64,000 bases of DNA. Source: Amoebophrya sp. A120 (taxonomy: Eukaryota; Sar; Dinophyceae; Syndiniales; Amoebophryaceae). A program made the translations under genes and the position numbers. The DNA is taken from positions 4,266,793 through 4,330,792 of the forward strand of contig CAJINV010000008.1 in assembly GCA_905178155.1 (NCBI GenBank), written 5' to 3'. The notes beneath the pieces are model-generated. The model made no database searches. It saw nothing but the letters and a program-made list of their open reading frames with translations, and had not been told where the DNA came from. This document shows positions 53,401-63,773 of the stretch, in pieces; within the stretch, counting starts at the first letter, position 1; each line of letters starts with the position of its first letter.

Positions 53401-56400
53401 CACACAAACGCAAATGTTGTCTGGTGGCTTCGCGAGCGTGCGGCTTCTCTCCAGGATATCAGCTTTCACGCGAAGACTTCAGTAAGGCCGACGTGGACGG
53501 GAACCCGGGCGTGGACAGAAACGAAATCTACCTTGCGTACCTGCGAAACGGTAAGGATCATATCAGCTGGACCCGTCTGGACAACCTATTCGACAAAGAC
53601 CCAGACAACGGGAAAATTACTCGATCGGAATTTGTCGCGAAGGGCGGCAGCAACGAACTGTTCGACTCTTGGGCGGCTACCGCGTACACGCCCGCAGAAA
53701 AACCTGGCGACGTCGTGTATCACCTGCAGCTAAGGGGCTACTTACAATCTTAACTGTTGGATACAATCTTGCGACAGAGGACTCTGGATTTTGTCTTCCA
53801 TAAACAGCAACATCATACCGAGGCAGCTCAGCTCCTCGGAATACAAATTTCACCGGAAGACGACGATTCTTGTGCGGTTACTTATTTGGAGTTCGAGAAC
53901 AACTTGTCACGGGCGTTCCTGTGTTGAGCATATGCCACCAGCAGATCGTGCGTCGTTCATTGCATTTTTTGCATTGTGTCGCTTTGGTTTTCTAGGTGCA
54001 TTTTTTGCATTGCAAATCTCCGCTTTATTGATTCATTGCATCAGTCGAGGCTGTAAGTATTAATACCTGAGCGGCCCATATCACGGGCAGCAATACCCTC
54101 GGGGAAGAGGAGTGGAAACTACTGGCCGGGAAGGAAGAGAATCTGGACCAGAAGGAAATATCCTGCGAAAGAACGTTCCCACCCTCTCCTTTGTGAAAAT
54201 TTGAAGTTTCTCTGTGCTTTAATTTGGTCTTTTCCAGTACATAAACATCCCCAGGGTCAAGATGGGGATCTCGCAACACAAATCCAGAGGTTTTGGGAGT
54301 CACGCGTGACAAGTTGCTCTTTGTTGTAAGTAGTGTAATGCAGGTCAGCAAGAAGGACAGCCGGCATCACAAAGCCGTCTGCTTATCCTGTTTGCAGCAT
54401 CACAATTGCGATCAAGTATGCGTATGCACATTGCTCATCTTTTTGTCACTCCAAATCCGCATGACAGCTCTGCTGGGGTGCAAAGATTCCGTTAGCATGA
54501 CAACTCTGGTGGTGCGGGGACGTTTTTACTCTAGTTGATAGGAAATGCAGAAGCTTTATGACGTGGACGCGCGCGACGGATGGGCGGGATACACTTCCAC
54601 GAAAGTCCATCCGGGCAAGGAAAACATCCTCTCCATGGCGGACCTGAACAAATTGGACAAGTCAGGAGACAACAGCGTCACCTTCGAAGAGTCGCAGGAT
54701 TTCAAAAGCCCAATGCCGCGCAACCTGTTTCACCAACTGGATCGGAATCACGACGGGCGAGTCAACGAAAACGACTTCACACGCGTCGAAAACGTGTTGG
54801 AAAAATACTACCCAGTCAGTACGAAGCAGGATGGCAAACTCAATGTGGATGAGCGCTACCATCTGGATCTGCTCGGGTGGGATGGGGAAGCCTCCCCCGG
54901 AGACAGCCCGCCCTTCGATGAGGTATCAAATGCAAAAATAAACATCTTTGGGTCGAGAAGGGTGCACACGTTTGTCATGCTTGTCTGTGGCGTGATGTCG
55001 TGTATTGCATGCACCCGAAGACGAGCTCGTCTAGTGTCCTGTGGTCATGCAGAAACGCAATTTTTCATGAGCAATTACAGGCAACACATCATAGCCGCCC
55101 AAAGTAAACCTCCTGCTGTCATGCTTCCCTATGCATTGCAGAGCGTTGTCATGACTAGTACAGTACTCACAGACTTACCTTGGAACTTTCCAGACCCAGA
55201 CATATTTGCAAACCATGCGAGAGCAAGGCGGACAAAACGCCACTGCGGCAGACCGAGGACGAGTTGGCCGAGGACAAAGACTGGGAGCACAACCGGCACA
55301 AACTCTTCGACAACAGGAACGAAGAGCACAACAACGACTATCTCGACTGGGGAGACGTCAACGACCTGAATGCGAAGAGCGACGACGCGGCAGAAAAAAA
55401 GGTGGTCACCCGCAAGGAGTGGACGGATGGCGGGCTCGATGAGGACCTGTACGAAACCCTCGCGGGACGGGACCACAAGCTCACCGCTAGTGACTTCGAC
55501 AAAGGCGTATGCCTTGCAAATATGTCTGGAGGGTCTCGAAGGATGTTGCAAACTTGTGATGCTAACCTCGGATCCTAACAAAATTCTGTATTGCAGGAGC
55601 AGCAAGCGCATTCGAGTTGTTGCTACACGGGCGAGAGGGCATGACTTACGAAGCTGGATAGGCATCAAGAAGCCGCCACAAAAGCTGTGATCCCAGGGTA
55701 TGCATCGCAGGCATGGTGGGTTATCTTACTATAATCTTATGCAAAATGCGCATGACAAACCCTATAGCATCCCGTCTCCAGACTCAGACATTATATTTGC
55801 ACTCCATAGAGGGGCTCCGTGTACAATCTCGGGGACCGCGAACACGGCTTTCACATTATCCTGAGTAAAAACGTACCCACACCAGAGTCAGGATGGGGAT
55901 TTTGCAACACAAACCTAGGAGTTTTGTGAGTCACGCATGACAAGTTGCACTATGCAGTGTAGTGCAGGTTAGCAAGTGCAGCCGCATCACAGATTCATCC
56001 GCTCATCCTGTTCACAGCATCACAAATTCCAAAACACGCTTGGAAATGGCTTTCATGGGCATGCGCATTACAAGTCTTCCTGTCTTACAACTCTGGTGTG
56101 GGTACGTTTTTACTCAGGATACACATCGATAAGCACCGGCTGGACCAAATCCGTTGGGAGGCTGAGGTCGCAGACCACTCGGGCGACGAGGACCAAATCT
56201 CGTATTGTGAGAAAAACTCCCCGTTCTCCAGACTCAAAATGAAAACTTGTGATGCTTATGGGAAAAATGAAGGCCGTTTGGCGCATTTCACATCCAATCT
56301 GTGATGCGCTTTTGCCTCCTCCATAGCTGCTCTCTGCCATGCCTAAGTGCTGGCCTTGACCATACCCGCGCAGGCTCAGAAAATGCCTCCATGCGCTTGC

Positions 56401-59400
56401 TGCAATACAGCACGACTGATATGTGTGCAGACATGCAGCAACAGAAATTTCCTTTTTTCTATGGGACGGGGCTTTTTTCATTCCGATATCTCGGGCGCGG
56501 ATCTCTTTCCCGCGGAAGCCGGCGAAAAAAACGCCGGCCAGCAGGAAATCAAAAAGTCAGAGTGGAAAGGGTTACCCGAAACGTGGGAAACTCTAGCCGG
56601 GCGAACGGAGCCGAGCGGCACGTTCAAGCGCGACGATTTGGCGCACGCCAACGTGGACGGTGTGCCCGGGGTGTCGCGCGACGAGCTGTTTCTCGCGGAC
56701 TTGGCGCGCTCGAAGAAAGAAGAAAAGTATTACACAGAAAAAATAAACCGGCAGAGCATATTGTGCATATCATGTTGCATCATGGCTGGTACTTACATAT
56801 TATTTGTGACGCAAAAACAAATTTGAAAGATGAAAAATGGGCGATCCCAGTTGTACACCATGGTACTATTTGAGAAGATATGCAACAGAGATAGTATTGC
56901 TGTGTGCTACTTTAAATTTGTTTTTGCATTACGTTTACAAATCTGCCCTGCCGGCTTTTTTTTTGTGTGATCAGACATTTCAAGAGCACATCGGATGGGC
57001 GGACCTGGACGCGAGGCATCTGGTGAGCAAGGACAGCCCGCCACGCGTGAAGCTGAGTGACTGGAAAGAACACGGCGGCTCCGAGGCGTTGTTCCACGCC
57101 CTGTCGCGGACCGCGGGAAGCCGGGATGTGATCGGAAAAGACGAGTTCAGAGCGCTCAGCATCGACGGAAAGGGCGACGAAGAGAGCGCGGGAAGGCTGG
57201 ACCGGGGTGAGCTGCGCAGGATCTTCGATGTCGACAGGGACGACGGCTGGATGGGCTTCGTCGCCGAAAAAACCGGGAACACCCCCGGCCTGCTCACCTT
57301 CAAGGACTTGGAAAGTCTCCAAAAAAACGAGGATCCGAAAAGTGAATTGACGTGGGATGAGGCGAAAAAAGCCGGCATGCCGCTGAACTTCTGGAACCAA
57401 ATGGTGGACCCGAGGCACCTATGCAGTGCAAATATCAAGCTGGGTCAGGAAGATTAAGTACAAGATTTGTGATGCAGGGGTCCCATTCCCCATGTGGTCT
57501 GCTATGCAGGACTTAGCATCTTCACAGAGACCTCTAGAAGGTCGCTTGCATGCCTATCCTGTCTGAGGAACACTTGCTGTCAACTTCACCAAAAACGAGG
57601 GCCTACTTTTGATGGTCACGCAAGACGAATTTTTGTGTGACCCTCAGCATGCATCACAAGTCTGTTCTCATCCAGGAGACCCGGACATATTTGCATTCGG
57701 TAGCACACGGATGGAAAGAAAGACGACGTGATCACCGAGAAGGATTTATCCCACAGAAAATGACAGGCGGGGGATATTTGTAAATGTAATGCAATCTAAA
57801 ATACGCAATTGAAAGCTCTGTATGTATTGCATATCCTAACGACCACGCTAGGGGCTCACCCATGGCAAGTCTTTCGGTTAATTTGTTTCTGCATCACAAG
57901 CATGCCGTGCCTGTCTTTTTCTCTGGCATAGGACTTCAAGGACGTGTGGAATGCGGAACCGCTTACACATTCCGAGCACGATAAGGCCGGCAAATATGCG
58001 CTCACGGCTGCCGACCGCGAAGAGCTGGACCACCACGGCTGGGATGAGGTCAAGGACGATCCGAACACACTATCCATTGCAAATGTGTCGTGGTGTTCCG
58101 GAAACTTTTGATGCTCCATTGTGAATAACTGCCACTACAGTTGTGCTTGTGAGTGCAATCAAGCATGAGAAGTTTTTGGGGCGCTCTCTCATGCTCGTCC
58201 TTAGTGCGCATTACAAGTCGCAGGTGATGTGCACGACAAAAACAAGCTGCGCTTGATTTCTTGGTCATGGAATGAAGATTATTTGCAGGAGTACAGCGAG
58301 GCAAGCTCAGTGTGTTCTTTCACTTTTGTGTCAAACCAAGACATGTTTGCAGTTGATACACACCCAGTGACGACGACGATCCAGAACCGCCCAAAACTAC
58401 GACTCTATCCTGAGAAAAAACCCCTCCTTCGGATGAAACTCAAAGGAGGAATTGTGATGCGAGATTTGTGTACACAAATCAAAGCTGTGTAGTTGCTAGA
58501 TGCCAGAGGGGCTGAAGTATAATCCTGGGCCATTTTGCAGGGAACTTGTCATTCTATTCTGGGTATAACGCGATGGCTTTCTGTCATGGTGGACATGCAG
58601 CGACCTTTATCCATGCCAGATAATGCACTAAGCTCCGGCTCGCTTCTCTTCTAGCATGACAACTTGATTTGCGTACCCAAGTCGCCTTTTTGAACACCAG
58701 TGGAGGGAGAGGAGATTTTTCATAATGATATACTCATCATCCCCACGACGATGACGACAACACTACAAAACCGCCGACGTCGGGTAACGTATCCCTTCAA
58801 GAATAGCCCTTACGCGTCCATCAGAAAAAAGTATTTATCAATATGTGCACCTGAAGATGTGGTGTGAGCCGTAATATCTCTGACGAACAAACACCAGACA
58901 GGAGCCTTCCTTTCTTGCACGAATTCGCCTGTCAGCGCGGATTCAGGACAGACTGGCATACAGAGAATGTAGTATCAATACGAATGTACGCCTTCGCCGG
59001 ACGGAGAGGAAACTTAACGAGGGTTGTATGTATCGCAAAGTTGTACGTTGCGACTTTCTGTCCCTCGAATTCCACTCCCCCCGCCAGACGTCACTAAATG
59101 CTTCGTCTCTTGAAGCGAGATTTGCAAGGAAGCGCATTTTAGATTCGGAGGCGCCGGGGGCTATTTTCGGGCTGATAAGAGAACCATATCCTGTGTAGAA
59201 CATGAGTCCCCGCCACATGGTCATCAATACTCGATGTTTCCATGTGGAGGAATGTGGTCCCTTCTGCACATAGATACTTCTTTCTTCAACACTTTATTCC
59301 CATCCGTGATCGTGGTCTTGGTGAAGCAGAACAAAAAGTCATTTATGACCTCCCCTCATGATTAGTGTAATGGCCTGGGAGGTGCGCCGAGGCTAGAACA

Positions 59401-62400
59401 AGCCTACTCGTCCTACTCGTCCTCGACGGCGGGCGAATACAAAGTGTCGCGCCGAAGCTAAAATGGCCGGACGTGCGTCTTGCCATCCTCGCTGTACTGA
59501 AGCCGATCGCCTCGCTGGAAAAGATCGTATGCGCGGGTGGTGCTAAGGGCACTCGAACCACCGAGCGAAGGCACGAATCTTCGGGACACTCGGAGGGTGG
59601 GCGGCGCTGTGGTTTGTGTGTTTTTCGAAAAGTAAGGACGAGCCGGCACGTGGCCCCATTGCGTGGAGGCCCAGCAGCGCTCCCCTCCCCCGGGCAGTGG
59701 GGCGAGCCACTTAACCTTTGCTCCGCCCCCCCACGCCGGTGATGCGGGTAGCGGCAGGTGACCGCGCTGGTGCGGCGGAAAAGGAGCGCACGCAGGCTAT
59801 TCGTCTTCAAAAAAGTAAGCGTCAGCTGAAATCGCACGGAAGCGCCACTACGGTGCGTCCTATCCGATGCATTTACTCGACGGCACCGGCAGGTCGTTAT
59901 CATACATCTTTTTTGAGGGTGCAATGGGATATTCCACCTCTCGACAGGCTGTAGCACTCCAAAAAAAAAAAACAGCGCCGACCACGGCGCACAAAACCAC
60001 TCCGCATCCCGACAACACTGCGGATCCCCATCACGACAACAAGAAGGACACAACATCGGATACTACCAACCACCTTACTCCGTGTAGAAGAGTCCCCGCC
60101 GCATGGTCATCAACCCGCAATGTTTGCATGTGCAGGAACGTGCGTGATCTGCTCTGCTTCCTCGGCGTGAAAGTACGTAGGTATCTCACTCCCATCCGCG
60201 GACTGGTGGTGGTAAAAAAGTGATTTACATGAAAATATCCGGCACTTGGGAGAGGCACGCAGCTCCGTGCGGTGGCTGTGTGAGTTGTCAGTCACTCCGA
60301 TGATACTGAACTTCTCCCTCTCCTTGTTCCCATGTACTTTTGTCACGCAAAATAAAAAACAGTATCTCCGCCTTTTTGCTGCACGTAGATTTTCATCAAA
60401 AGTTCCGGAAGGAGAAGAAGCCCAAACAGAAATACGATCCAATGGCTAGTTCGTCACGCAAGAGCTATAATTTCTTGCGCGTCGGTTGTGTGGTTGTATG
60501 AATATGCCTTTGCTTTCCGAAGGCGGAGGGGGGTCGTACACCATCATGACTTTGAGAACAACTAAATTGTTTTGCCTTGCGTGCTTACGCGGCTGACGCT
60601 GGCTTGTAAGTTGTGTACATCACAGACATCAATATCAGAAGGACGCACGTTTTGCTTGACAATTTTGATGACCTGGGCCTGATTCTATTGCATAGGCACT
60701 ACGTCGGATCCGGCCAAAACATCAGTCCCCGTGACAAACGGACCGGTCCCGCCCTCGAGCCCCTCGTCGTTATCGGGGAAGCAAGCGCTAGCATACCAAA
60801 TGATTTCTAATGCAAAAATCAGCACGCGAGTAAATCTGACTTGTATGCCTCCCACTCCACGCTGTGGTCTCGTCGCGCATAACAAACTATGATTTCATCT
60901 GGTAAATGTATTTGTGTATTACAAAGATGGTATGCTGGCTATGTATTTCTATGTGATACGAGAAAGAGCCGCAGACGCAGTTCGACCTGAAAAAATATTG
61001 TCTAGAGCATCCTCTATATTGCGGTGCAGCAGGAGTAGTGGGCGGCGCTGCACTCGGTGGCCTCGCCTACGGTGCTTTTGGTCGAAACAAGCGAACACGA
61101 GCGCCGCGACCCCAAGAGCCACAGTCCGACGCATCATCCGATGAGCCGGCGAGAAATGATACACCAGAGAGGCCATGGGACCCGGTAGATACGACCGACC
61201 GACCGCCGCCCCCGGAGCCTGATCATGGTGCTGCTGCCCCTGATTCTGGGGTAACAACAAAGGTCGACGTGCAGGTGGACAGTGGTCGTAGACGACGTGG
61301 CGGCTCCAGTTCCAGGAAGAGTTCCAAGAGTGGTTCCAAAAGCAGTTCCAAAAGTAGTTCCAAAAGTTCATCCAGCAAAAATTCCAGAAGTATCAAATTG
61401 AAAAGTGCACCGCTCTCAGGAAGTGAAAGGCAAAGTCTCAAAGTCGCTCTATGAGACACTATCTTGTATTTTTGCATATACTGGAACGCAACGCGTTTTG
61501 ATGTCTCATCGCATTTATAGAGTAGACTCAGGCATATGCACTGCACCCTGTCACTTATAGTGCGCAGCTGTGCAACACTGCTTCTCGCTAAGTAATATTC
61601 TGCATCAAAATAAATCGGTGATGTTGATGCATGCAAAGTGGGAGATCTTGATTCCTTGGGGAAGGCCCTGCACTTTTCAAAATGATAACCAAGGAAAGCT
61701 CTTCTTCGAGATCTGCGTCGTCTTCTCGAAAAGGATCAGCCTCGTCCTCTCGACGATCATCCTCGTCTCGATCATCCAGCCGTGGCGGTTCTTTCCTGCA
61801 GCAGGAGCCAGACGAGAATATCCTGTGTAAAAACGTCCTCAACCCAGAGTTCTCATGCAAATCCGCAAGCCTGAAATTTTTCTCATGCGCCCCCGCTCCT
61901 CCCTCGGGCAGGAGATCCTGTGCCTGTGGCGCTGAGTGCGCGTGTCGACTCCATGATGATGATGATGTGCAGGACCAAGAGCAGCACTTCTTACTGTTGT
62001 CTGGGATTTTGTCATGCTGGAATCAGGATGAGATGATCGCAGTATCTAAACACAATCATACTACGTGCCCAAATTAATATTGTCATGCGCAATAGCCAAC
62101 ATTTGTTGAGGTTGACTTGTGTAAAAAAGTGCCCATTTTTACCCTGGGATTATGGGGCCTCGTTTTTACACAGGATCAAGATGAAGCCAAACAACGGATC
62201 GCAAGAACTGGACGAGAAGGCCCAGCGTGAGGAACAGGGTGAACAAGTACCGCCAACAGCAGGTCCAGCGCTCGAACGGGAGCAAGCATCTGGTCAAGTG
62301 CTACAACACGAAATTGTACGAGGCGACCACGATGATGCTGCTTCCCCTACCTCATCGGAGGAAGAAGCTGATCCGTACGACACACACAACGCAGCCGACT

Positions 62401-63773
62401 GGGATTCCGCCGATCCCCTCTCCTCGCCCTTGCTCCACACCACCACCACGAGTACTTCCACCTTTTACGTGGGGGCGCGACAGCATGAGGCGAGAGGTGA
62501 GGAAGATTTGAATTATGGCTTACAGAAATTAGTTCCTACCCTTGTTCCCGAAAGCTTAGGTTTGAAAAAAATGGAAACAAACCGCGAGGGGGGTTTAGCT
62601 TGCACACTCTCGCAGTCGCTTGGAATGGCCGAAGGCCATGAAAAATGTGGCTGGGAAGCAGCCAGCGCGCGAGCTTGGGGGAGAATGGGCAGCCGTCTTC
62701 GGCGGGGCTGCGGCGCTTCTCCTGCCGGGCTGCCAGGAGTGGGCCTTGCGCTCCTGCTCGTTGAAAGCGAGTTGCTTTGAAGTGCCCTGCTATTGGAAAC
62801 GAATTACTTGCAATGCCTTGGCATAGCAAGTATTTTGTTTGCTGTGCTAGTATATTGCAAGTTATTCGTGTTCAGCGCCAGGTCGTTGAAAGCAACGCGC
62901 CCTCAATATAAGGGGTCGCCTAGCAGCTGCCACACTTTAGCCTTTCGGAAATGCGTTCCCAAGGTTTGCCGGAAATTCTGGGAGCACATTTCGGCAAGGC
63001 CCCCACGTCGGCTTTGTGCTCTGGCCGGCAGTAGGTCTGAAGACCTCGCGCAAAATCATCCGACGTCGGGGAGATAAAGAAGCGCGCTCCTAAGATTTTC
63101 GCCGCGTCGAGACCTGGGATCATAGTTCTCCTAAGCCCCCGCCCAAGATGATGCTGTGCGGGTTTTTCTGTGTTTCAAGACCAGAACACAAACTCGGGTA
63201 GCATTCTCGTGCTCTGGCCTGCAGAATTGTGCTCCTAAGATTTGCTGATATCGAACTCAAATCCGGGAATTCCTCAGATGCGAGCTCACATTCGAGAACT
63301 CCTCACATGTGAGCGCACATCCAAGAGTTAGCAGGTCAGAAGACCTGCGCAGCATAATTTTTCGGATGGGACTTCACCTCCGAGGAACTCCCGGACGTGA
63401 ACTCACATCCAGGAATTCCTCGCGTGTCAGCTCATATCCGAGAACTTCTCGGATGTGCGCAGACATCCCAGGAGTTAGTATTTGATGTGGCGAAAATCCT
63501 TGGGAACAAATTGCTGGAAGTCACCTGCGTAAGACGTGTCGTCAGACCGGGATTATCGGTCGAAACGCAGATCCCACGCACCTGCTTCAAAATTTTTGAA
63601 AACCGAAGCTTTTAGGAACTGCTCTGGGAACTAATTTCTGAAAGCTCTAATTGCTCCAAACCACCACCACGAGTACTTCCACCACTTACGTGGCCGCGCG
63701 ACAGCATGAGGCGAGAGGTGAGGAAGATTTGAATCTTCATAAGGAAAAGCCTCGGTTTGAACTTGGAACATAA
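50435..63773 (+). CDS. Gene 7: paralogue of gene 5, EF-hand-like repeat membrane protein
   Basis: The start is uncertain; ATG at 50435 is used. Main exons: to 50716, 51182-51641, 51926-51953, 52165-52168, 52574-52675, 52886-53115, 53464-53717, 54086-54158, 54546-54923, 55223-55507, 55814-55856, 56127-56202, 56494-56727, 56978-57419, 57708-57746, 57936-58070, 58364-58405, 58736-58789, an unresolved part near 60000, 60691-60793, 61024-61390, 61693-61818 and 62183 onward. The module array matches gene 5 in order, with calcium-type loops such as DRNHDGRVNEND. A Gly/Ala membrane segment spans the join 60793/61024, followed by a basic tail and a Ser/Arg-rich tail. The stop is TAA at 63771-63773 if the 84-bp duplicated insertion is ignored, or 62780 if read straight through. 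No signal peptide found. Confidence 0.65.
50717..51176. mobile_element. Introner, family A, long
   Basis: Left end TATCCTATGTGGAAACGTCC, right end GACGTTTTCGCACAGGATT. Flanks CCTGG and CCCGG. Removing 465 nt keeps frame. Confidence 0.72.
51642..51920 (-). mobile_element. Introner, family A, inverted relative to 25948-26226
   Basis: Left end TATCCTGAGTAAAAACATCC, right end TACGTTTTTACTCAGGATA. Perfect ACGAA repeat. Interior matches the reverse complement of 25948-26226. Confidence 0.9.
51954..52159 (-). mobile_element. Introner, family H, inverted relative to 39285-39492
   Basis: Left end TATGGAGAGAAAAAAGTTTG, right end CGAACTTTTTTTGTTTGATA. Perfect CGATT repeat. Removing 211 nt keeps frame. 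Confidence 0.9.
52169..52568. mobile_element. Introner, family C
   Basis: Left end TATCGTAACGAAGAATTTTT, right end CGATTTTTCACTCTCATA. Only 9 nt separate it from the previous introner. Removing 405 nt keeps frame. Confidence 0.75.
52676..52880. mobile_element. Introner, family D
   Basis: Left end TATCCCACAGTAAAAAGCAG, right end GGTTTTTTTCTGCGGGATA. Flanks GCAGA and GCCGA. Removing 210 nt keeps frame. Confidence 0.87.
53116..53458. mobile_element. Introner, D-like left end
   Basis: Left end TATCCTACAGACAAGCGC resembles the inverse of the introner end at 27008. Right end GGCTTCTCTCCAGGATA. Flanks CGAGC and TCAGC. Removing 348 nt keeps frame. Confidence 0.7.
53718..54080. mobile_element. Introner, unassigned family
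   Basis: Left end TATCACCTGCAGC, right end CCTGAGCGGCCCATA; TACTTACA occurs near both ends in inverted order. Removing 368 nt restores a GEEEWKLLAG module. Confidence 0.65.
54159..54540. mobile_element. Introner, family A
   Basis: Left end TATCCTGCGAAAGAACGTTC, right end ACGTTTTTACTCTAGTTGATA (last 20 nt similar to the consensus). Perfect GGAAA repeat. Removing 387 nt keeps frame. Confidence 0.83.
54924..55217. mobile_element. Introner, family B
   Basis: Left end TATCAAATGCAAAAATAAAC, right end CCAGACATATTTGCAAACC then ATG. Removing 299 nt keeps frame. Confidence 0.8.
55508..55808. mobile_element. Introner, family B
   Basis: Left end TATGCCTTGCAAATATGTC then TGGAGGG; right end GACATTATATTTGCACTCC then ATA. 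Removing 306 nt restores GGSVYNLGD, matching GGAAYNLGD of gene 5. Confidence 0.82.
55857..56121 (-). mobile_element. Introner, family A, same orientation as 51642
   Basis: Left end TATCCTGAGTAAAAACGTAC, right end TACGTTTTTACTCAGGATA. Perfect CACAT repeat. Absent from the matching place in gene 5. Confidence 0.9.
56203..56488. mobile_element. Introner, family C
   Basis: Left end TATTGTGAGAAAAACTCCCC, right end GCTTTTTTCATTCCGATA. Perfect TCTCG repeat. Removing 291 nt keeps frame. Confidence 0.87.
56728..56972. mobile_element. Introner, family D, eroded right end
   Basis: Left end TATTACACAGAAAAAATAAA, right end GGCTTTTTTTTTGTGTGATC. Removing 250 nt gives the observed frame. Confidence 0.72.
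57420..57702. mobile_element. Introner, family B
   Basis: Left end TATGCAGTGCAAATATCAAG then CTGGGTC; right end GACATATTTGCATTCGGTA. Flanks GCACC and GCACA. Removing 288 nt keeps frame. Confidence 0.82.
57747..57930. mobile_element. Introner, family D
   Basis: Left end TATCCCACAGAAAATGACAG, right end CTGTCTTTTTCTCTGGCATA. Flanks GGATT and GGACT. Removing 189 nt keeps frame. Confidence 0.85.
58071..58358. mobile_element. Introner, family B
   Basis: Left end TATCCATTGCAAATGTGTC, right end AGACATGTTTGCAGTTGATA. Perfect CACAC repeat. Removing 293 nt keeps frame. Confidence 0.85.
58406..58730. mobile_element. Introner, family C
   Basis: Left end TATCCTGAGAAAAAACCCC, right end GGAGATTTTTCATAATGATA. 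Flanks GACTC and TACTC. Removing 330 nt keeps frame into an Asp/Thr/Pro linker. Confidence 0.82.
58790..60690. other. Complex stretch inside gene 7: introner pieces and inserted DNA
   Basis: Two family A-like left ends (59188 and about 60081, both with GTGTAGAA and CCCCGCC) without matching right ends, a GC-rich segment (59400-59930), and one Thr/His/Asp/Pro exon-like piece near 59990-60080. I could not resolve the exon order. Confidence 0.4.
60794..61018. mobile_element. Probable introner, unassigned family
   Basis: Starts TACCAAATGATTTC, ends CATCCTCTATA. Removing 230 nt joins PLVVIGEASAS to SAAGVVGGAALGG, a continuous membrane segment. Confidence 0.6.
61391..61687. mobile_element. Introner, C-like
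   Basis: Left end TATCAAATTGAAAAGTGCA, right end TGCACTTTTCAAAATGATA: a clear TIR. Removing 302 nt continues the Ser-rich tail in frame, so the TGA at 61454 is intronic. Confidence 0.78.
61819..62177. mobile_element. Introner, family A
   Basis: Left end TATCCTGTGTAAAAACGTCC, right end CTCGTTTTTACACAGGATC. Removing 364 nt keeps frame. Confidence 0.8.
62430..62513 (+). repeat. 84-bp direct repeat, left copy
   Basis: Coding DNA of the gene 7 tail from TTGCTCCACACCACC to GAAGATTTGAAT. Five mismatches to 63651-63734. Confidence 0.9.
62514..63650. mobile_element. Insertion C, 1.14 kb, flanked by the 84-bp repeat
   Basis: Not related to the introners. The gene 7 frame runs 90 codons into it before a stop. 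Contains a degenerate minisatellite (63247-63477). No TIR or tail recognised. Confidence 0.6.
63247..63477. repeat. Degenerate ~30-bp minisatellite
   Basis: Repeated theme GAGCTCACATCCGAGAACTC / CTCGGATGT with many substitutions, about seven units, some carrying short palindromes such as CACATGTG. Confidence 0.55.
63651..63734 (+). repeat. 84-bp direct repeat, right copy
   Basis: Followed by codons LHKEKPRFELGT and a TAA, probably the true gene 7 C-terminus. Confidence 0.9.

Noticed and set aside
59540-59580. Minus-strand GGTTCGAGTGCC as a tRNA T-loop
   Set aside because: The stem bases do not pair and there are no D or anticodon arms nearby.
61038-61454. End of gene 7 at the TGA near 61454
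   Set aside because: A clear inverted-repeat element (61391-61687) covers that stop, and its removal continues the Ser-rich tail in frame.
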